From: Candidatus Methanoplasma sp.
GTDB lineage: Archaea; Thermoplasmatota; Thermoplasmata; Methanomassiliicoccales; Methanomethylophilaceae
Direction: 5' to 3'
Assembly: GCA_031271555.1 (NCBI GenBank)
Contig: JAISVN010000048.1
Span: forward strand, 1 to 10,860
DNA length: 10,860 nucleotides
Both the position numbers and the translations under genes were made by a program. A model generated the notes under the pieces. It searched no databases, was not told the origin of the DNA, and saw only the letters and a list, made by a program, of their open reading frames with translations. Numbering within the stretch: position 1 is the first letter of the stretch; the number at the start of each line of letters is the position of its first letter. Of the stretch, positions 1 to 7,043 are shown one piece after another.

Positions 1-341
1 ACCACCCGGCGGTTATGTTCAGGGACGGTGTCGGAAGGCAGGTCAGCGAGCCCTGCTGGGTAAGGGGGAGGTTCAATGACATGCCATCAGACAGATATGA
101 CGCCCTGCCGAAGAGCTTCATAATAGTTCCGGCTTTCAACAGGATGCTCGGAGGCTCTCCGGTGAACATAATAGGCGAGCCTCTTCTCGGCCCGATAATG
201 GGCGGCGATCTTCTCGACCTTGGGAACGCCACCGTGCACCTCCTTGACGGGCTCGACCTCGGAAAGCTTTCAGACCTTATGATCAAGGGAAGCGACCGTT
301 CGAACTTCGGGAGGAGAGCGAGGGTCAAGCATACCGAATGA
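1..341 (+). CDS. C-terminal part of an unidentified protein (5' end outside window)
   Basis: The reading frame is open from the first bases of the window (codons in phase with base 3) to a TGA at 339-341, so this is the last ~113 codons of a longer gene. A Met codon at 15 exists but has no convincing ribosome binding site, and I do not take it as the start. Codon choice (AGG for Arg, ATA for Ile, many GAC and CTC codons) matches the neighbouring genes, so I believe it is coding. Visible traits are a Gly/Leu/Pro-rich stretch containing GEPLLGPIMGGDLLDLGN, a Leu-Asp-Gly repeat-like segment, and a basic tail ending GRRARVKHTE. There is no zinc motif, signal peptide or obvious membrane helix. I do not recognise the family and assign no function. 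It converges on the hydrogenase operon and is not part of it. Confidence 0.7.
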   Translation, partial: HPAVMFRDGVGRQVSEPCWVRGRFNDMPSDRYDALPKSFIIVPAFNRMLGGSPVNIIGEPLLGPIMGGDLLDLGNATVHLLDGLDLGKLSDLMIKGSDRSNFGRRARVKHTE

Positions 342-501
342 CGGTTGAATGCGTGATGACCGTCTCTATTACAAAGTTCATTACTATGATTGCCACAAAC
401 CAAACGTAATTGATTTCATAGAACATATCACAGGTAGAGTATCACGATAGAATCCGCGGATAATAAGAAATAATCAAAGCTGAATGAAAAAATTGTTGAA
501 T
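342..501. other. Convergent intergenic spacer
   Basis: This AT-rich spacer lies between the 3' ends of the unidentified plus-strand gene and the minus-strand hydrogenase operon. I see no RNA gene, credible small ORF or repeat in it. On the minus strand, just beyond the hairpin at 502-519, there is a run of six T residues (complement of 488-493) that serves the operon terminator. No separate terminator for the plus-strand gene is evident. Confidence 0.5.
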
Positions 502-519
502 AGAGGGGTTTCCCCCTCT
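502..519 (-). terminator. GC-rich hairpin terminator after mvhA
   Basis: A perfect 7-bp stem is visible: AGAGGGG (502-508) pairs with CCCCTCT (513-519) across a 4-base loop. Read on the minus strand the loop is GAAA, a stable GNRA-type tetraloop. The hairpin begins about 10 nt after the mvhA TGA, and the minus-strand sequence beyond it has a T6 run. On the plus strand it is followed by TGTTTATTTTC, so it may also stop the convergent gene. Archaeal termination depends mainly on U-tracts; the hairpin may instead stabilise the mRNA 3' end. Confidence 0.6.
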
Positions 520-528
520 TGTTTATTT

Positions 529-2046
529 TCAGTTCCTTGACAAAGTCGTGAACTCTTCGCCGTCTGCGTACCTGATCACTGCCTTGAGGGGCATCTGACC
601 GGGCAGGCTGTGGGTGGCGCATGAGTTGCACGGGTCGTACACCCTGAACGCCATCTCGACCATGTTCAGAAGACCGGGGGAGACCTCGAAGTTCTTTATC
701 AGAGCCTTTGCGATCTTCACCGTGTCGACGTTTATCGGACCGTTGTTGTTGGTCGTTCCGACAACAAGGTTGCATGCCGTGACTATTCCGTCCTTGTCGC
801 AGGTGTAGTCGTGGGTAAGGGTTCCTCTCGGAGCCTCTACGCATCCTACGCCGCGTCCGCCGGCCTGCAGGTCCTTCTGCTTTATGTTCTGGTCGGTCAT
901 GTTCGGGTCGTATGCGTGCTGGTGGACCTTCTCTGCTGCGTACAGCATCTCGATTATCCTTGCCCAGTGGGTCGCCAGGTTGAAGTGTATCGGGCCCTCT
1001 ACGCCGAGGCTCTTGAACAGTCCCTTGAACTCTTCGAAGGCCGCCTGCGCCTTGGGCGTCGATATGCTGTCCGAGACGTTGAGTCTTCCGAGCGGTGTCG
1101 CGCGGTAGAATCCGCTGTCCATTCCTGCGGTGATTCCCTTGTATCCGGGTTTCCTGAGGTACGGGAACTTCTCATAGGACCAGGGCTCAACACCCTCTCC
1201 GATATGGTCGAGGTAGTCGAACGCGTTGTACTTGTCGTGCTCCTTGCCCTTCGGGTCGACGACCCTTACGGGTCCGTCGTGGAACTCGAGCTGGTTCTTG
1301 GCGTTGACCAGACCCATGTTGTACATCTCGTTGTAGTACAGGTCCGGGTTTTTGATTATGTCCACATAGTCCTTGTTCTCAAGGACCACGCTCTTGAACA
1401 CACCAAGCGAGGTCTCGGCGAATGCGACGAGGTTGTCGGCATATCCCTGGATCTCTTTGAGCTCGTCCTTGCTGATGGCCTTGCTGACACCGCCGGGGAC
1501 ACCCATTACCGGGTGGGTCGGCTTTCCGCCGATTATTCCCTGGATCTTCTGTGCCTCTGCGCGTGCCTTCAGAACGGCCGCTCCGAGCTCAAGACCTACG
1601 CGTGCGACGACGCCTAGGACGTTCCTCTCTGCGGCCGGCGCGGCCGGTCCGCAGACGAAGTCGGGCGAGGCCAGAGCATAGAAGTGAGCTATGTGGCTGT
1701 GCACGAAGTGCGCGTGATAGAAGAGATCCCTGATGCGGAACGCGGCTTCCGTCGGCTTCGTGTTGTAGCAGCCGTCGATCGCCTTCGTTGAGGCCAGGTG
1801 GTGGGCTCCGGGACAGACACCGCAGAGTCTTGCGGTTATCTGGTTGAGCTCTGTTACCTTCCTTCCGATGCAGAATCTCTCGAATCCTCTTACCTCGGGG
1901 ACCTGCCAGTATGCGTTGCTGACGTTTCCTGAGTCGTCAAGGAATATCTCTATCTTTCCGTGACCCTCGAGACGTGTTATGGGGTCCACGGTCACCCTGT
2001 TCGTGGTGACCTTTTTCTTATCATCCCATATAACTGGGCCTGTCAT
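529..2046 (-). CDS. mvhA: F420-non-reducing [NiFe] hydrogenase, large (catalytic) subunit MvhA
   Basis: This 505-aa protein carries the Ni-Fe active site, which oxidises H2 in the cytoplasmic MvhADG-HdrABC complex. Both Ni-ligand motifs are present. The N-terminal one is RLCGVCPGAHH (C75, C78, with H82 beside it). The C-terminal one is DPCNSCATH (C473, C476, H479). RLEGH at 25-29 is the usual N-terminal hydrogenase motif. There is no signal peptide or membrane segment, as expected for group 3c. Twenty-six residues follow H479 and are presumably removed by a maturation endopeptidase, as in other [NiFe] large subunits. The ATG at 2046 is preceded by GGGAGGT, and only 1 nt separates it from the mvhG stop, so the start is secure. 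It is the last gene of the operon, followed by the hairpin at 502-519. No catalytic ligand is missing. Confidence 0.95.
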   Translation of the reverse strand: MTGPVIWDDKKKVTTNRVTVDPITRLEGHGKIEIFLDDSGNVSNAYWQVPEVRGFERFCIGRKVTELNQITARLCGVCPGAHHLASTKAIDGCYNTKPTEAAFRIRDLFYHAHFVHSHIAHFYALASPDFVCGPAAPAAERNVLGVVARVGLELGAAVLKARAEAQKIQGIIGGKPTHPVMGVPGGVSKAISKDELKEIQGYADNLVAFAETSLGVFKSVVLENKDYVDIIKNPDLYYNEMYNMGLVNAKNQLEFHDGPVRVVDPKGKEHDKYNAFDYLDHIGEGVEPWSYEKFPYLRKPGYKGITAGMDSGFYRATPLGRLNVSDSISTPKAQAAFEEFKGLFKSLGVEGPIHFNLATHWARIIEMLYAAEKVHQHAYDPNMTDQNIKQKDLQAGGRGVGCVEAPRGTLTHDYTCDKDGIVTACNLVVGTTNNNGPINVDTVKIAKALIKNFEVSPGLLNMVEMAFRVYDPCNSCATHSLPGQMPLKAVIRYADGEEFTTLSRN

Positions 2047-2047
2047 T

Positions 2048-3283
2048 TTACTTACCTCCCTTTTCGGAAACCGATCTCTTGATCAGAGATTTTCCCATTG
2101 TGAATGCGTAGAAGTATCCGAGCGGGTCCTTGACCGTTGACATGATGTCTATGATCTTGCCTTCTTCCATGGTCGCGTCGTCATCCAGCACCGGGAACAG
2201 CGATGCTATCGCCGTAAGGGCGCTGGCTCCCTGCTCCTGAACTGCTGCGGTCGGTCCGTAGCATCCGCGGCACGGCTGTCCGGCCTTTGTGCATTTTGCG
2301 TTGCAGCCTCCCACAGTTGCCGGTCCGAGGCACAGTATTCCCTGGTCCATCAGACAGAGTTCGGGGTCCACGTCTATCTCGTGGGGTTCTACGATCTTTG
2401 TTATCCTTCTGTACTCCTTGCGCCTGTGGCACTGCTCGCAGAGCGTCTTTGTGACCACTCCGATGTTGGTTCCCTTGGGGGGCAGAGCAACGCCGTTGTA
2501 TGCGAAGTCGGCGACCGCTTTCAGCATGTAGGAGATGGACTCCTGCATCGGCGGGCATCCGGGGACGTAGTAGTCCACATCGATGACCTGGTCGAGCGTC
2601 TTGACCGTGTCGAACAGCACGGGGAGGGTGAGTTCTCCCTCGGGTGCGCCGTACTTGTTCTGCGGCATGACGGGTGCGCCTTTATGGTAGTCCGCCTGGA
2701 AGTTGGCCGTCGTGGGCACTTTCGTGTACGCGTAGTCGAGCAGTTCCTTTGCTCCGCCGGGTACGAGGTTTGCAAGCGCCGGAGATCCTCCGAAGCATGC
2801 GCAGGATCCGTAGGAGACCACGATGACCGACTTCTGCCTCAGAAGTTTCACCATGTGCTCGTTCTCGGTGTTCCTGACCGCACCCGATATTATGGAAACG
2901 GTTATTGAACCGTCCTCCATCTCGGCTATGTCATGCTCTTTTCCGTCGGCTGCTATCGGCCACATGACGATGTTCGCCATGTCTCCGACGGTCAGTATCC
3001 TCTCGTTGATGTCGAGGATCGACACATCGCATCCTCCGCAGGCAGCTGCCCAGTATATCGCAAGGTTGAACTTGCCTCCGGGGGGTGCTCCGGGAAGGAG
3101 TTCTCCGAGTTCTGCTGCCGGAAGCAGCGCAGCCTGTACGGTAGCATCCGTCTTGGTCCAGCACTGTCCTTCTTCCTTGGGGGCAGGTGCCGGTGCTTTG
3201 CTGACCGGTGCGGCAGCCTTCTTCGGCTCCTCTTTCTTAGGCTCAGCGGCCTTGTTCTTTCTGAATCTGTCAAAGAACGACAT
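2048..3283 (-). CDS. mvhG: F420-non-reducing [NiFe] hydrogenase, small (Fe-S) subunit MvhG, with N-terminal extension
   Basis: This 411-aa subunit passes electrons from the Ni-Fe site of MvhA through three Fe-S clusters towards MvhD. The proximal-cluster cysteines are recognisable: C82 and C85 in ACGGCD, C161 in YGSCACFGG, and C243 in PGCPP. Residues 282-341 hold eight further cysteines (C282, C285, C310, C318, C327, C331, C338, C341) that fit the medial and distal clusters. Family members are usually about 300 aa. The excess here is mainly residues 1-70: a short MSFFDRFRKNK head, then a Lys/Glu/Ala/Pro-rich low-complexity linker. There is no twin-arginine signal, so the protein should stay in the cytoplasm. 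The start is fixed by a strong AGGAGGATGA site, and the ATG directly follows the mvhD TAA with no spacer. The role of the extension is unknown. Confidence 0.94.
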   Translation of the reverse strand: MSFFDRFRKNKAAEPKKEEPKKAAAPVSKAPAPAPKEEGQCWTKTDATVQAALLPAAELGELLPGAPPGGKFNLAIYWAAACGGCDVSILDINERILTVGDMANIVMWPIAADGKEHDIAEMEDGSITVSIISGAVRNTENEHMVKLLRQKSVIVVSYGSCACFGGSPALANLVPGGAKELLDYAYTKVPTTANFQADYHKGAPVMPQNKYGAPEGELTLPVLFDTVKTLDQVIDVDYYVPGCPPMQESISYMLKAVADFAYNGVALPPKGTNIGVVTKTLCEQCHRRKEYRRITKIVEPHEIDVDPELCLMDQGILCLGPATVGGCNAKCTKAGQPCRGCYGPTAAVQEQGASALTAIASLFPVLDDDATMEEGKIIDIMSTVKDPLGYFYAFTMGKSLIKRSVSEKGGK

Positions 3284-3703
3284 TTACTCATCCTCCTGCT
3301 GCAGCGGTGTGGGTCCGAGGGTCTTGATCGTCTCGACGAACTCGGTCAGCGTCTTCTGGAATTTCTCTCCCTCTGATGCCGAGACCCATTCGAGCTTCAG
3401 CCTCTTCGGGTCGAATCCGTACTGCTCAAGCACCATTCTGACCAGTGCTATTCTTCTTCTTGCCCTGTAGTTTCCGCCGATGTAGTGGCAGTCTGCCGGG
3501 TGGCAGCCGAGCACTATGACTCCGTCTGCGCCTTTGGCCAGCGACCTGAGTATGAACTCAGGGTCGACCCTTGCCGAGCACATCGTCCTTATGATGCGGA
3601 AGTTCGTGGGCATCTGGAGTCTTGCGACGCCTGCTCCGTCCGCTCCTGCGTACGAGCACCAGTTGCAACAGAACGCTACAATCTTAGGTTCAAATTCTGA
3701 CAT
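3284..3703 (-). CDS. mvhD: MvhD, [2Fe-2S] electron-transfer adaptor between hydrogenase and HdrA
   Basis: This 139-aa protein links the MvhAG hydrogenase module to HdrA. It contains the family cysteines C12, C13, C16, C42, C67 and C72, which supply the [2Fe-2S] ligands. Family signatures are CCNWCSYAGADGAG at the N-terminus, then CSARVDP and GCHPADCHY followed by a Gly-Asn and an Arg-rich helix. The frame is open further upstream inside hdrA. The ATG at 3703 is the correct start because family homology begins exactly there and GTGAT, resembling the anti-Shine-Dalgarno complement, lies 5 nt before it. The hdrA TGA is 5 nt upstream and the TAA abuts the mvhG ATG. It is a stand-alone protein, unlike HdrA2-type systems in which MvhD is fused to HdrA. 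The C-terminus ends in an acidic QQEDE tail. Confidence 0.95.
   Translation of the reverse strand: MSEFEPKIVAFCCNWCSYAGADGAGVARLQMPTNFRIIRTMCSARVDPEFILRSLAKGADGVIVLGCHPADCHYIGGNYRARRRIALVRMVLEQYGFDPKRLKLEWVSASEGEKFQKTLTEFVETIKTLGPTPLQQEDE
3288..3297 (-). promoter_or_regulatory. Strong Shine-Dalgarno site for mvhG inside mvhD
   Basis: On the minus strand this reads AGGAGGATGA, nearly complementary to the archaeal 16S rRNA 3' end (ideal AGGAGGTGATC). It lies in the last codons of mvhD, 4 nt before the mvhG ATG. It confirms that the low-complexity N-terminal extension of MvhG is translated and indicates coupled translation. Confidence 0.8.
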
Positions 3704-3708
3704 CTTAA

Positions 3709-6700
3709 TCACGCTCCCGCCTTGTTGAACAATGCGTCGATCTCTGCGATTATCTGCTTGTTCCTGAATCCTCTCTGCTCCATGGCTGCCGCCGGGCATG
3801 ATGCCACGCACGAGCCGCATCCCTTACAGAGACCGGGGTTCACATTGCTCTTGAGCCTTCCGTCCTCTCCGGTCACAATGGTTATTGCATTGTAGTCGCA
3901 GCATCCTTCGCAGATTCCGCATCCGTCGCAAAGGTCCGGGTTGGAAACAGCGACTATGCCTTCGGAGATCAGCTTGTCCTTGGATATTGTGGTCAGCATC
4001 CTTGCCGCTGCACCGGATCCCTGGGCTATGCACTCGTCCATGAATTTGGGCCAGTGCGCTGTACCTGCAACGTAGACACCCTCTGTGGCGAAGTCTACGG
4101 GCCTGAGCTTCTGGTGGGCCTCGAAGAAGAATCCGTCCTTGCTTATCGGGACCTTGACCATCTTGGCCAGTTCTTCCTTCTCTTCGCGTATGGGGTTCAG
4201 TCCTGCCGCGAGCACAAGCGTGTCGACGGGTATCTCGATGTCCCTTCCGAGTATCGTGTCGTGCGCTTTGACGACATCGCCGGTGTAGTCGGGCATGGCA
4301 CCGTCAACGCTGTACCTCAGGAATTTGACTCCCAGGCTTGATGCTTTGTTGTAAAGCTCCTCGCGGAATCCGTATGTCCTGATGTCCTTGTGGATGATGG
4401 TCACGTTCGCCGTGGGGTCCTTCATCTTTATCTGGATCGCATTGCGCAGCGAACCTGCACAGCAGACACGGGAACAGTACTTCACGGTGTCGTTCCTCGA
4501 GCCTACGCACTGTATGAAGGCGACATTCTTCCCTTTGAAGCTGCCGTCTGCGAGAGCGCTCTCGACCTCGAGGTGCGTCATTACCTTCTTGTCCCTTCCG
4601 TAGTTGTACTCGGACGGGTTGTACTGTGCCGCTCCTGTTGCGAAGAGTATAGCTCCGACGGAGATCTCTTCGCATCCGTCTGCGATGACCTTGAAGTTAC
4701 CAACGAATCCAGGTATGTCCTTGACTGTCGCTCCCGTGTGCACGGTGATGTTCTTGTTGGCCTCGACCTTGGCTATGAGGTCCTTCACGAACTCTGCGAC
4801 ATCCTTTCCGTCCTCTTTGTGGTGGAAGTTGAGCACGAATCCTCCGAGCTCCTTCTTCTTCTCTATTATGTGAACGGGTATTCCCTGGGCCGCTATGTCG
4901 AGCGCAGCCGTCATTCCGGTTATTCCTCCGCCTATGACGGCGGCGGACTTCGTGACAGCTATCTCTGAACCGACCAGCGGTTCCAGGAGGGCCGCTTTAG
5001 CGATGGCCATCCTGAGGAGGTCCTTTGCTTTCTCGGTCGCTGCCTCGCGGGCGTGCATGTGGATCCATGAGCACTGGTCACGGATGTTGGCCATGTTGAA
5101 CAGGTATTTGTTCAGGCCTCCGTCCCTGCATGCCTCTCTGAAGAGGGGCTCGTGGGTCCTGGGCGTACAGGATGCCACGACCACTCTGTTCAGGTCGTCC
5201 TCCTGTATTGCTCTCGATATCTCTTCAAGGCAGTCCTGTGCGCATGCGTACTGGGATTGCCTGGAAAGCACTACGTTCGGCAGGGATTTCGCGTATTCCG
5301 CTACTGCGGGGACGTCGACCACAGATCCGATGTTGATACCGCAGTGGCAGACCCAAACTCCTATGCGGGGCTCCTTTCCTTCTACGTCCTTCTCCGCGGG
5401 GTACTCCTTCGGAGCGCGCGGGATGAATTTGTCGTCGACTATGTATGCTCCGGCCTTTCCTGCGGATCCGCTCGCCTCTGCGACGGATGTCGGGATGTCC
5501 TTCGGAGCTGCGAACGCACCTGTGACGAAGATACCTTCTTTCGTCGTGTTCAGGGGGTTGTACACGTTCGTCTTACAGAATCCGAACTCGTTGAGCTCTA
5601 TTCCAAGGATCTTGGCGAGTTTCTCTGCATCTTCCGGCGGGTTGAGACCTATCGAGAGTACGACGATGTCGTATTCCTCGGATGCTCCCTCACCATCGGA
5701 GTTGGTGAAGTTGACTATGAGTTTCTTTGTCTCAGGGTCCTCGTCGACGTTCGATACACGGGCTGACCTGTGCATCCTTATGCCGTACTCTTTCTGGGCC
5801 CTGTCTATGTAGGCCTCGAACTCCTTTCCGTAGGATCTTATGTCCATGAAGAATATGTCCTCCTGGACGTTGGCATGCTCTTTTGTGATCATTGCCTGTT
5901 TCGTTGCGTACATACAGCAGACGGATGAACAGTACTTCTTCCAGTCTTTCTTCTCGGATCTCGAACCGCAGCACTGTATGAAGGCTATCTTCTTGGGCTC
6001 TTCGTGCGAGGACGGAACCGTTATGTGTCCTCTCTCGGGGCCTGATGCGCACATCATCCTCTCGAACTCGAGTGCTGTGACGACGTTCTTGAACCTGCCG
6101 TAGCCGTATTCCGTTGCGACATCGGCGCTCCATGCCTTGAATCCGGGTGCGGCGATTATTGAGCCGACCTCGATCTGGATCTCCTCGTCCTTGTCCTCGT
6201 AGCTGATCGCCTTTTTCTGACAGATCTTGGCGCACACACCGCACTTGTCCTCCTGTATCTTCTTACAGTTGGCCGCGTCTATGATTGCTACCCTCGGCAC
6301 TGCCTGTGCGTGGGGTATGTATATCGCCCTCCTGGTGGCCAGGTTGTACTCGAACTCGTCCGGTATTCCTTTTGAGGGACACTTTGCGAGACAGTCTCCG
6401 CATGCGGTACAGTTTGAGGGGTCCACATATCTTGCTTTCTTTTTGACCGTGACCTTGAAGTCTCCCGCCTTGCCCTCCACTTTCATTACCTCGTGGAAGG
6501 TCAGTGTCGTTATGTTCGGGTGACCGATACAGTCCGCCATCTTTGGCGAAAGGATACATGCAGAACAGTCGTTCGTCGGGAATGTCTTGTCGAGACGGGA
6601 CATCGTTCCGCCGATCGTGGGGAGTTTCTCCACCAGATAGACGTGTATGTCTCTGTCTGCAAGGTCCAACGATGCCTGTATACCTGCGATGCCTCCGCCG

Positions 6701-6723
6701 ATAACTAATGCTGATTTCGTCAA
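3709..6723 (-). CDS. hdrA: Tandem HdrA: heterodisulfide reductase / electron-bifurcating subunit A with two FAD-type halves
   Basis: This is the flavin and iron-sulfur subunit that in HdrABC-MvhADG splits electrons from H2 between ferredoxin and the heterodisulfide. The 1004-aa length is much greater than classical HdrA (about 650 aa). Half one (1-~435) has a Rossmann FAD motif GGGIAG (9-14), the HdrA cysteine stretch with C53 and C56, and an inserted pair of ferredoxin-like sites (C105/C108/C111/C115; C153/C161/C164/C168). Half two begins with the classical HdrA N-terminal domain (~451-585, VCHCGINIG, C459/C461 and C519). It continues with a second FAD motif GGGITG (598-603) that lacks the ferredoxin insert, and ends in two canonical [4Fe-4S] sites (C932/C935/C938/C942; C966/C969/C972/C976). 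Both halves repeat an AFIQC-GSR...YCS-VCC block (247-270 and 735-755). The start is a TTG with GGAGG 7 nt upstream. It is the first gene of the operon; hdrB and hdrC are absent from this window. Confidence 0.93.
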   Translation of the reverse strand: MTKSALVIGGGIAGIQASLDLADRDIHVYLVEKLPTIGGTMSRLDKTFPTNDCSACILSPKMADCIGHPNITTLTFHEVMKVEGKAGDFKVTVKKKARYVDPSNCTACGDCLAKCPSKGIPDEFEYNLATRRAIYIPHAQAVPRVAIIDAANCKKIQEDKCGVCAKICQKKAISYEDKDEEIQIEVGSIIAAPGFKAWSADVATEYGYGRFKNVVTALEFERMMCASGPERGHITVPSSHEEPKKIAFIQCCGSRSEKKDWKKYCSSVCCMYATKQAMITKEHANVQEDIFFMDIRSYGKEFEAYIDRAQKEYGIRMHRSARVSNVDEDPETKKLIVNFTNSDGEGASEEYDIVVLSIGLNPPEDAEKLAKILGIELNEFGFCKTNVYNPLNTTKEGIFVTGAFAAPKDIPTSVAEASGSAGKAGAYIVDDKFIPRAPKEYPAEKDVEGKEPRIGVWVCHCGINIGSVVDVPAVAEYAKSLPNVVLSRQSQYACAQDCLEEISRAIQEDDLNRVVVASCTPRTHEPLFREACRDGGLNKYLFNMANIRDQCSWIHMHAREAATEKAKDLLRMAIAKAALLEPLVGSEIAVTKSAAVIGGGITGMTAALDIAAQGIPVHIIEKKKELGGFVLNFHHKEDGKDVAEFVKDLIAKVEANKNITVHTGATVKDIPGFVGNFKVIADGCEEISVGAILFATGAAQYNPSEYNYGRDKKVMTHLEVESALADGSFKGKNVAFIQCVGSRNDTVKYCSRVCCAGSLRNAIQIKMKDPTANVTIIHKDIRTYGFREELYNKASSLGVKFLRYSVDGAMPDYTGDVVKAHDTILGRDIEIPVDTLVLAAGLNPIREEKEELAKMVKVPISKDGFFFEAHQKLRPVDFATEGVYVAGTAHWPKFMDECIAQGSGAAARMLTTISKDKLISEGIVAVSNPDLCDGCGICEGCCDYNAITIVTGEDGRLKSNVNPGLCKGCGSCVASCPAAAMEQRGFRNKQIIAEIDALFNKAGA

Positions 6724-6730
6724 ATTCTTG

Positions 6731-6735
6731 CCTCC
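6731..6735 (-). promoter_or_regulatory. Shine-Dalgarno site that fixes the hdrA TTG start
   Basis: GGAGG on the minus strand lies 7 nt before a TTG codon (6723-6721). No ATG lies nearby in frame, and the Rossmann fold begins immediately after (TKSALVIGGG), so initiation at TTG is the only start consistent with the protein. Confidence 0.75.
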
Positions 6736-6744
6736 GATTTTATA

Positions 6745-6760
6745 CCAATTTAATTATTGG
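6745..6760. repeat. Short inverted repeat CCAAT-N6-ATTGG upstream of hdrA
   Basis: Five-base arms (6745-6749 and 6756-6760) flank a 6-nt TTAATT spacer. It lies 9 nt upstream of the hdrA Shine-Dalgarno site, about where a dimeric regulator near the transcript start would bind. An additional TTTGG at 6766-6770 follows in the same orientation as ATTGG. This is visible sequence; operator function is speculative. Confidence 0.35.
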
Positions 6761-6783
6761 AATATTTTGGGAGATAATTTTTC

Positions 6784-6791
6784 ATTTTAAA
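6784..6791 (-). promoter_or_regulatory. Candidate TATA box for the hdrA-mvhDGA operon
   Basis: The minus strand reads ACTTTAAAATGA here. About 25 nt downstream would put the transcript start near 6762, giving a ~39-nt leader that contains the GGAGG site. Other AT-rich elements nearby could serve equally well, so this is tentative. Confidence 0.3.
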
Positions 6792-7035
6792 GTCCTTACT
6801 ACGTAATGTTTAAAATAGCAAAAGTGCATTAGAATAAATCCTTTTTATGAAAAACTAAAAAGCACAACTACCCATTCGGGATTAGATGATTTTTCTAATA
6901 GCCAGACATAATTTCATACTAAAGAAATAGATGTTTCATTAAACGGTAATTCAACCAAATAACAAGTATGTAAAACGCATACGAAAAATAAATTAGTATG
7001 TTATGTAGGATATCCTCAAATTCTTACACAAGAAG

Positions 7036-7043
7036 TATTAAAA
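7036..7043 (+). promoter_or_regulatory. TATA box for a probably leaderless transcript of the zinc-protein gene
   Basis: TATTAAAA is preceded by a purine-rich AAGAAG stretch that could be the BRE. Its centre is about 27 nt upstream of the ATG at 7067, the distance at which archaeal transcription starts. No Shine-Dalgarno sequence precedes this ATG. Together these suggest a leaderless mRNA beginning at or next to the start codon. Confidence 0.5.

Noticed and set aside
811..1617. Long plus-strand open frame (268 codons) opposite mvhA
   Set aside because: It lies wholly antisense to the conserved hydrogenase large subunit, and its translation (Val/Leu/Arg-rich, no motif) is a by-product of that gene's codon bias.
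3704..3820. Upstream in-frame start for mvhD inside hdrA (39 extra residues)
   Set aside because: MvhD family similarity begins at the ATG at 3703, and the extra residues are an out-of-frame reading of the hdrA 3' end.
6736..6742. TATAAAA on the minus strand directly before the hdrA ribosome site, as its promoter
   Set aside because: Initiation about 25 nt downstream would fall inside the coding sequence, past the Shine-Dalgarno site and TTG start.
6886..6930. Tiny plus-strand ORF of 14 codons in the divergent region
   Set aside because: It has no ribosome site, ends in TAG, and overlaps a hairpin; it is within chance expectation for AT-rich DNA.
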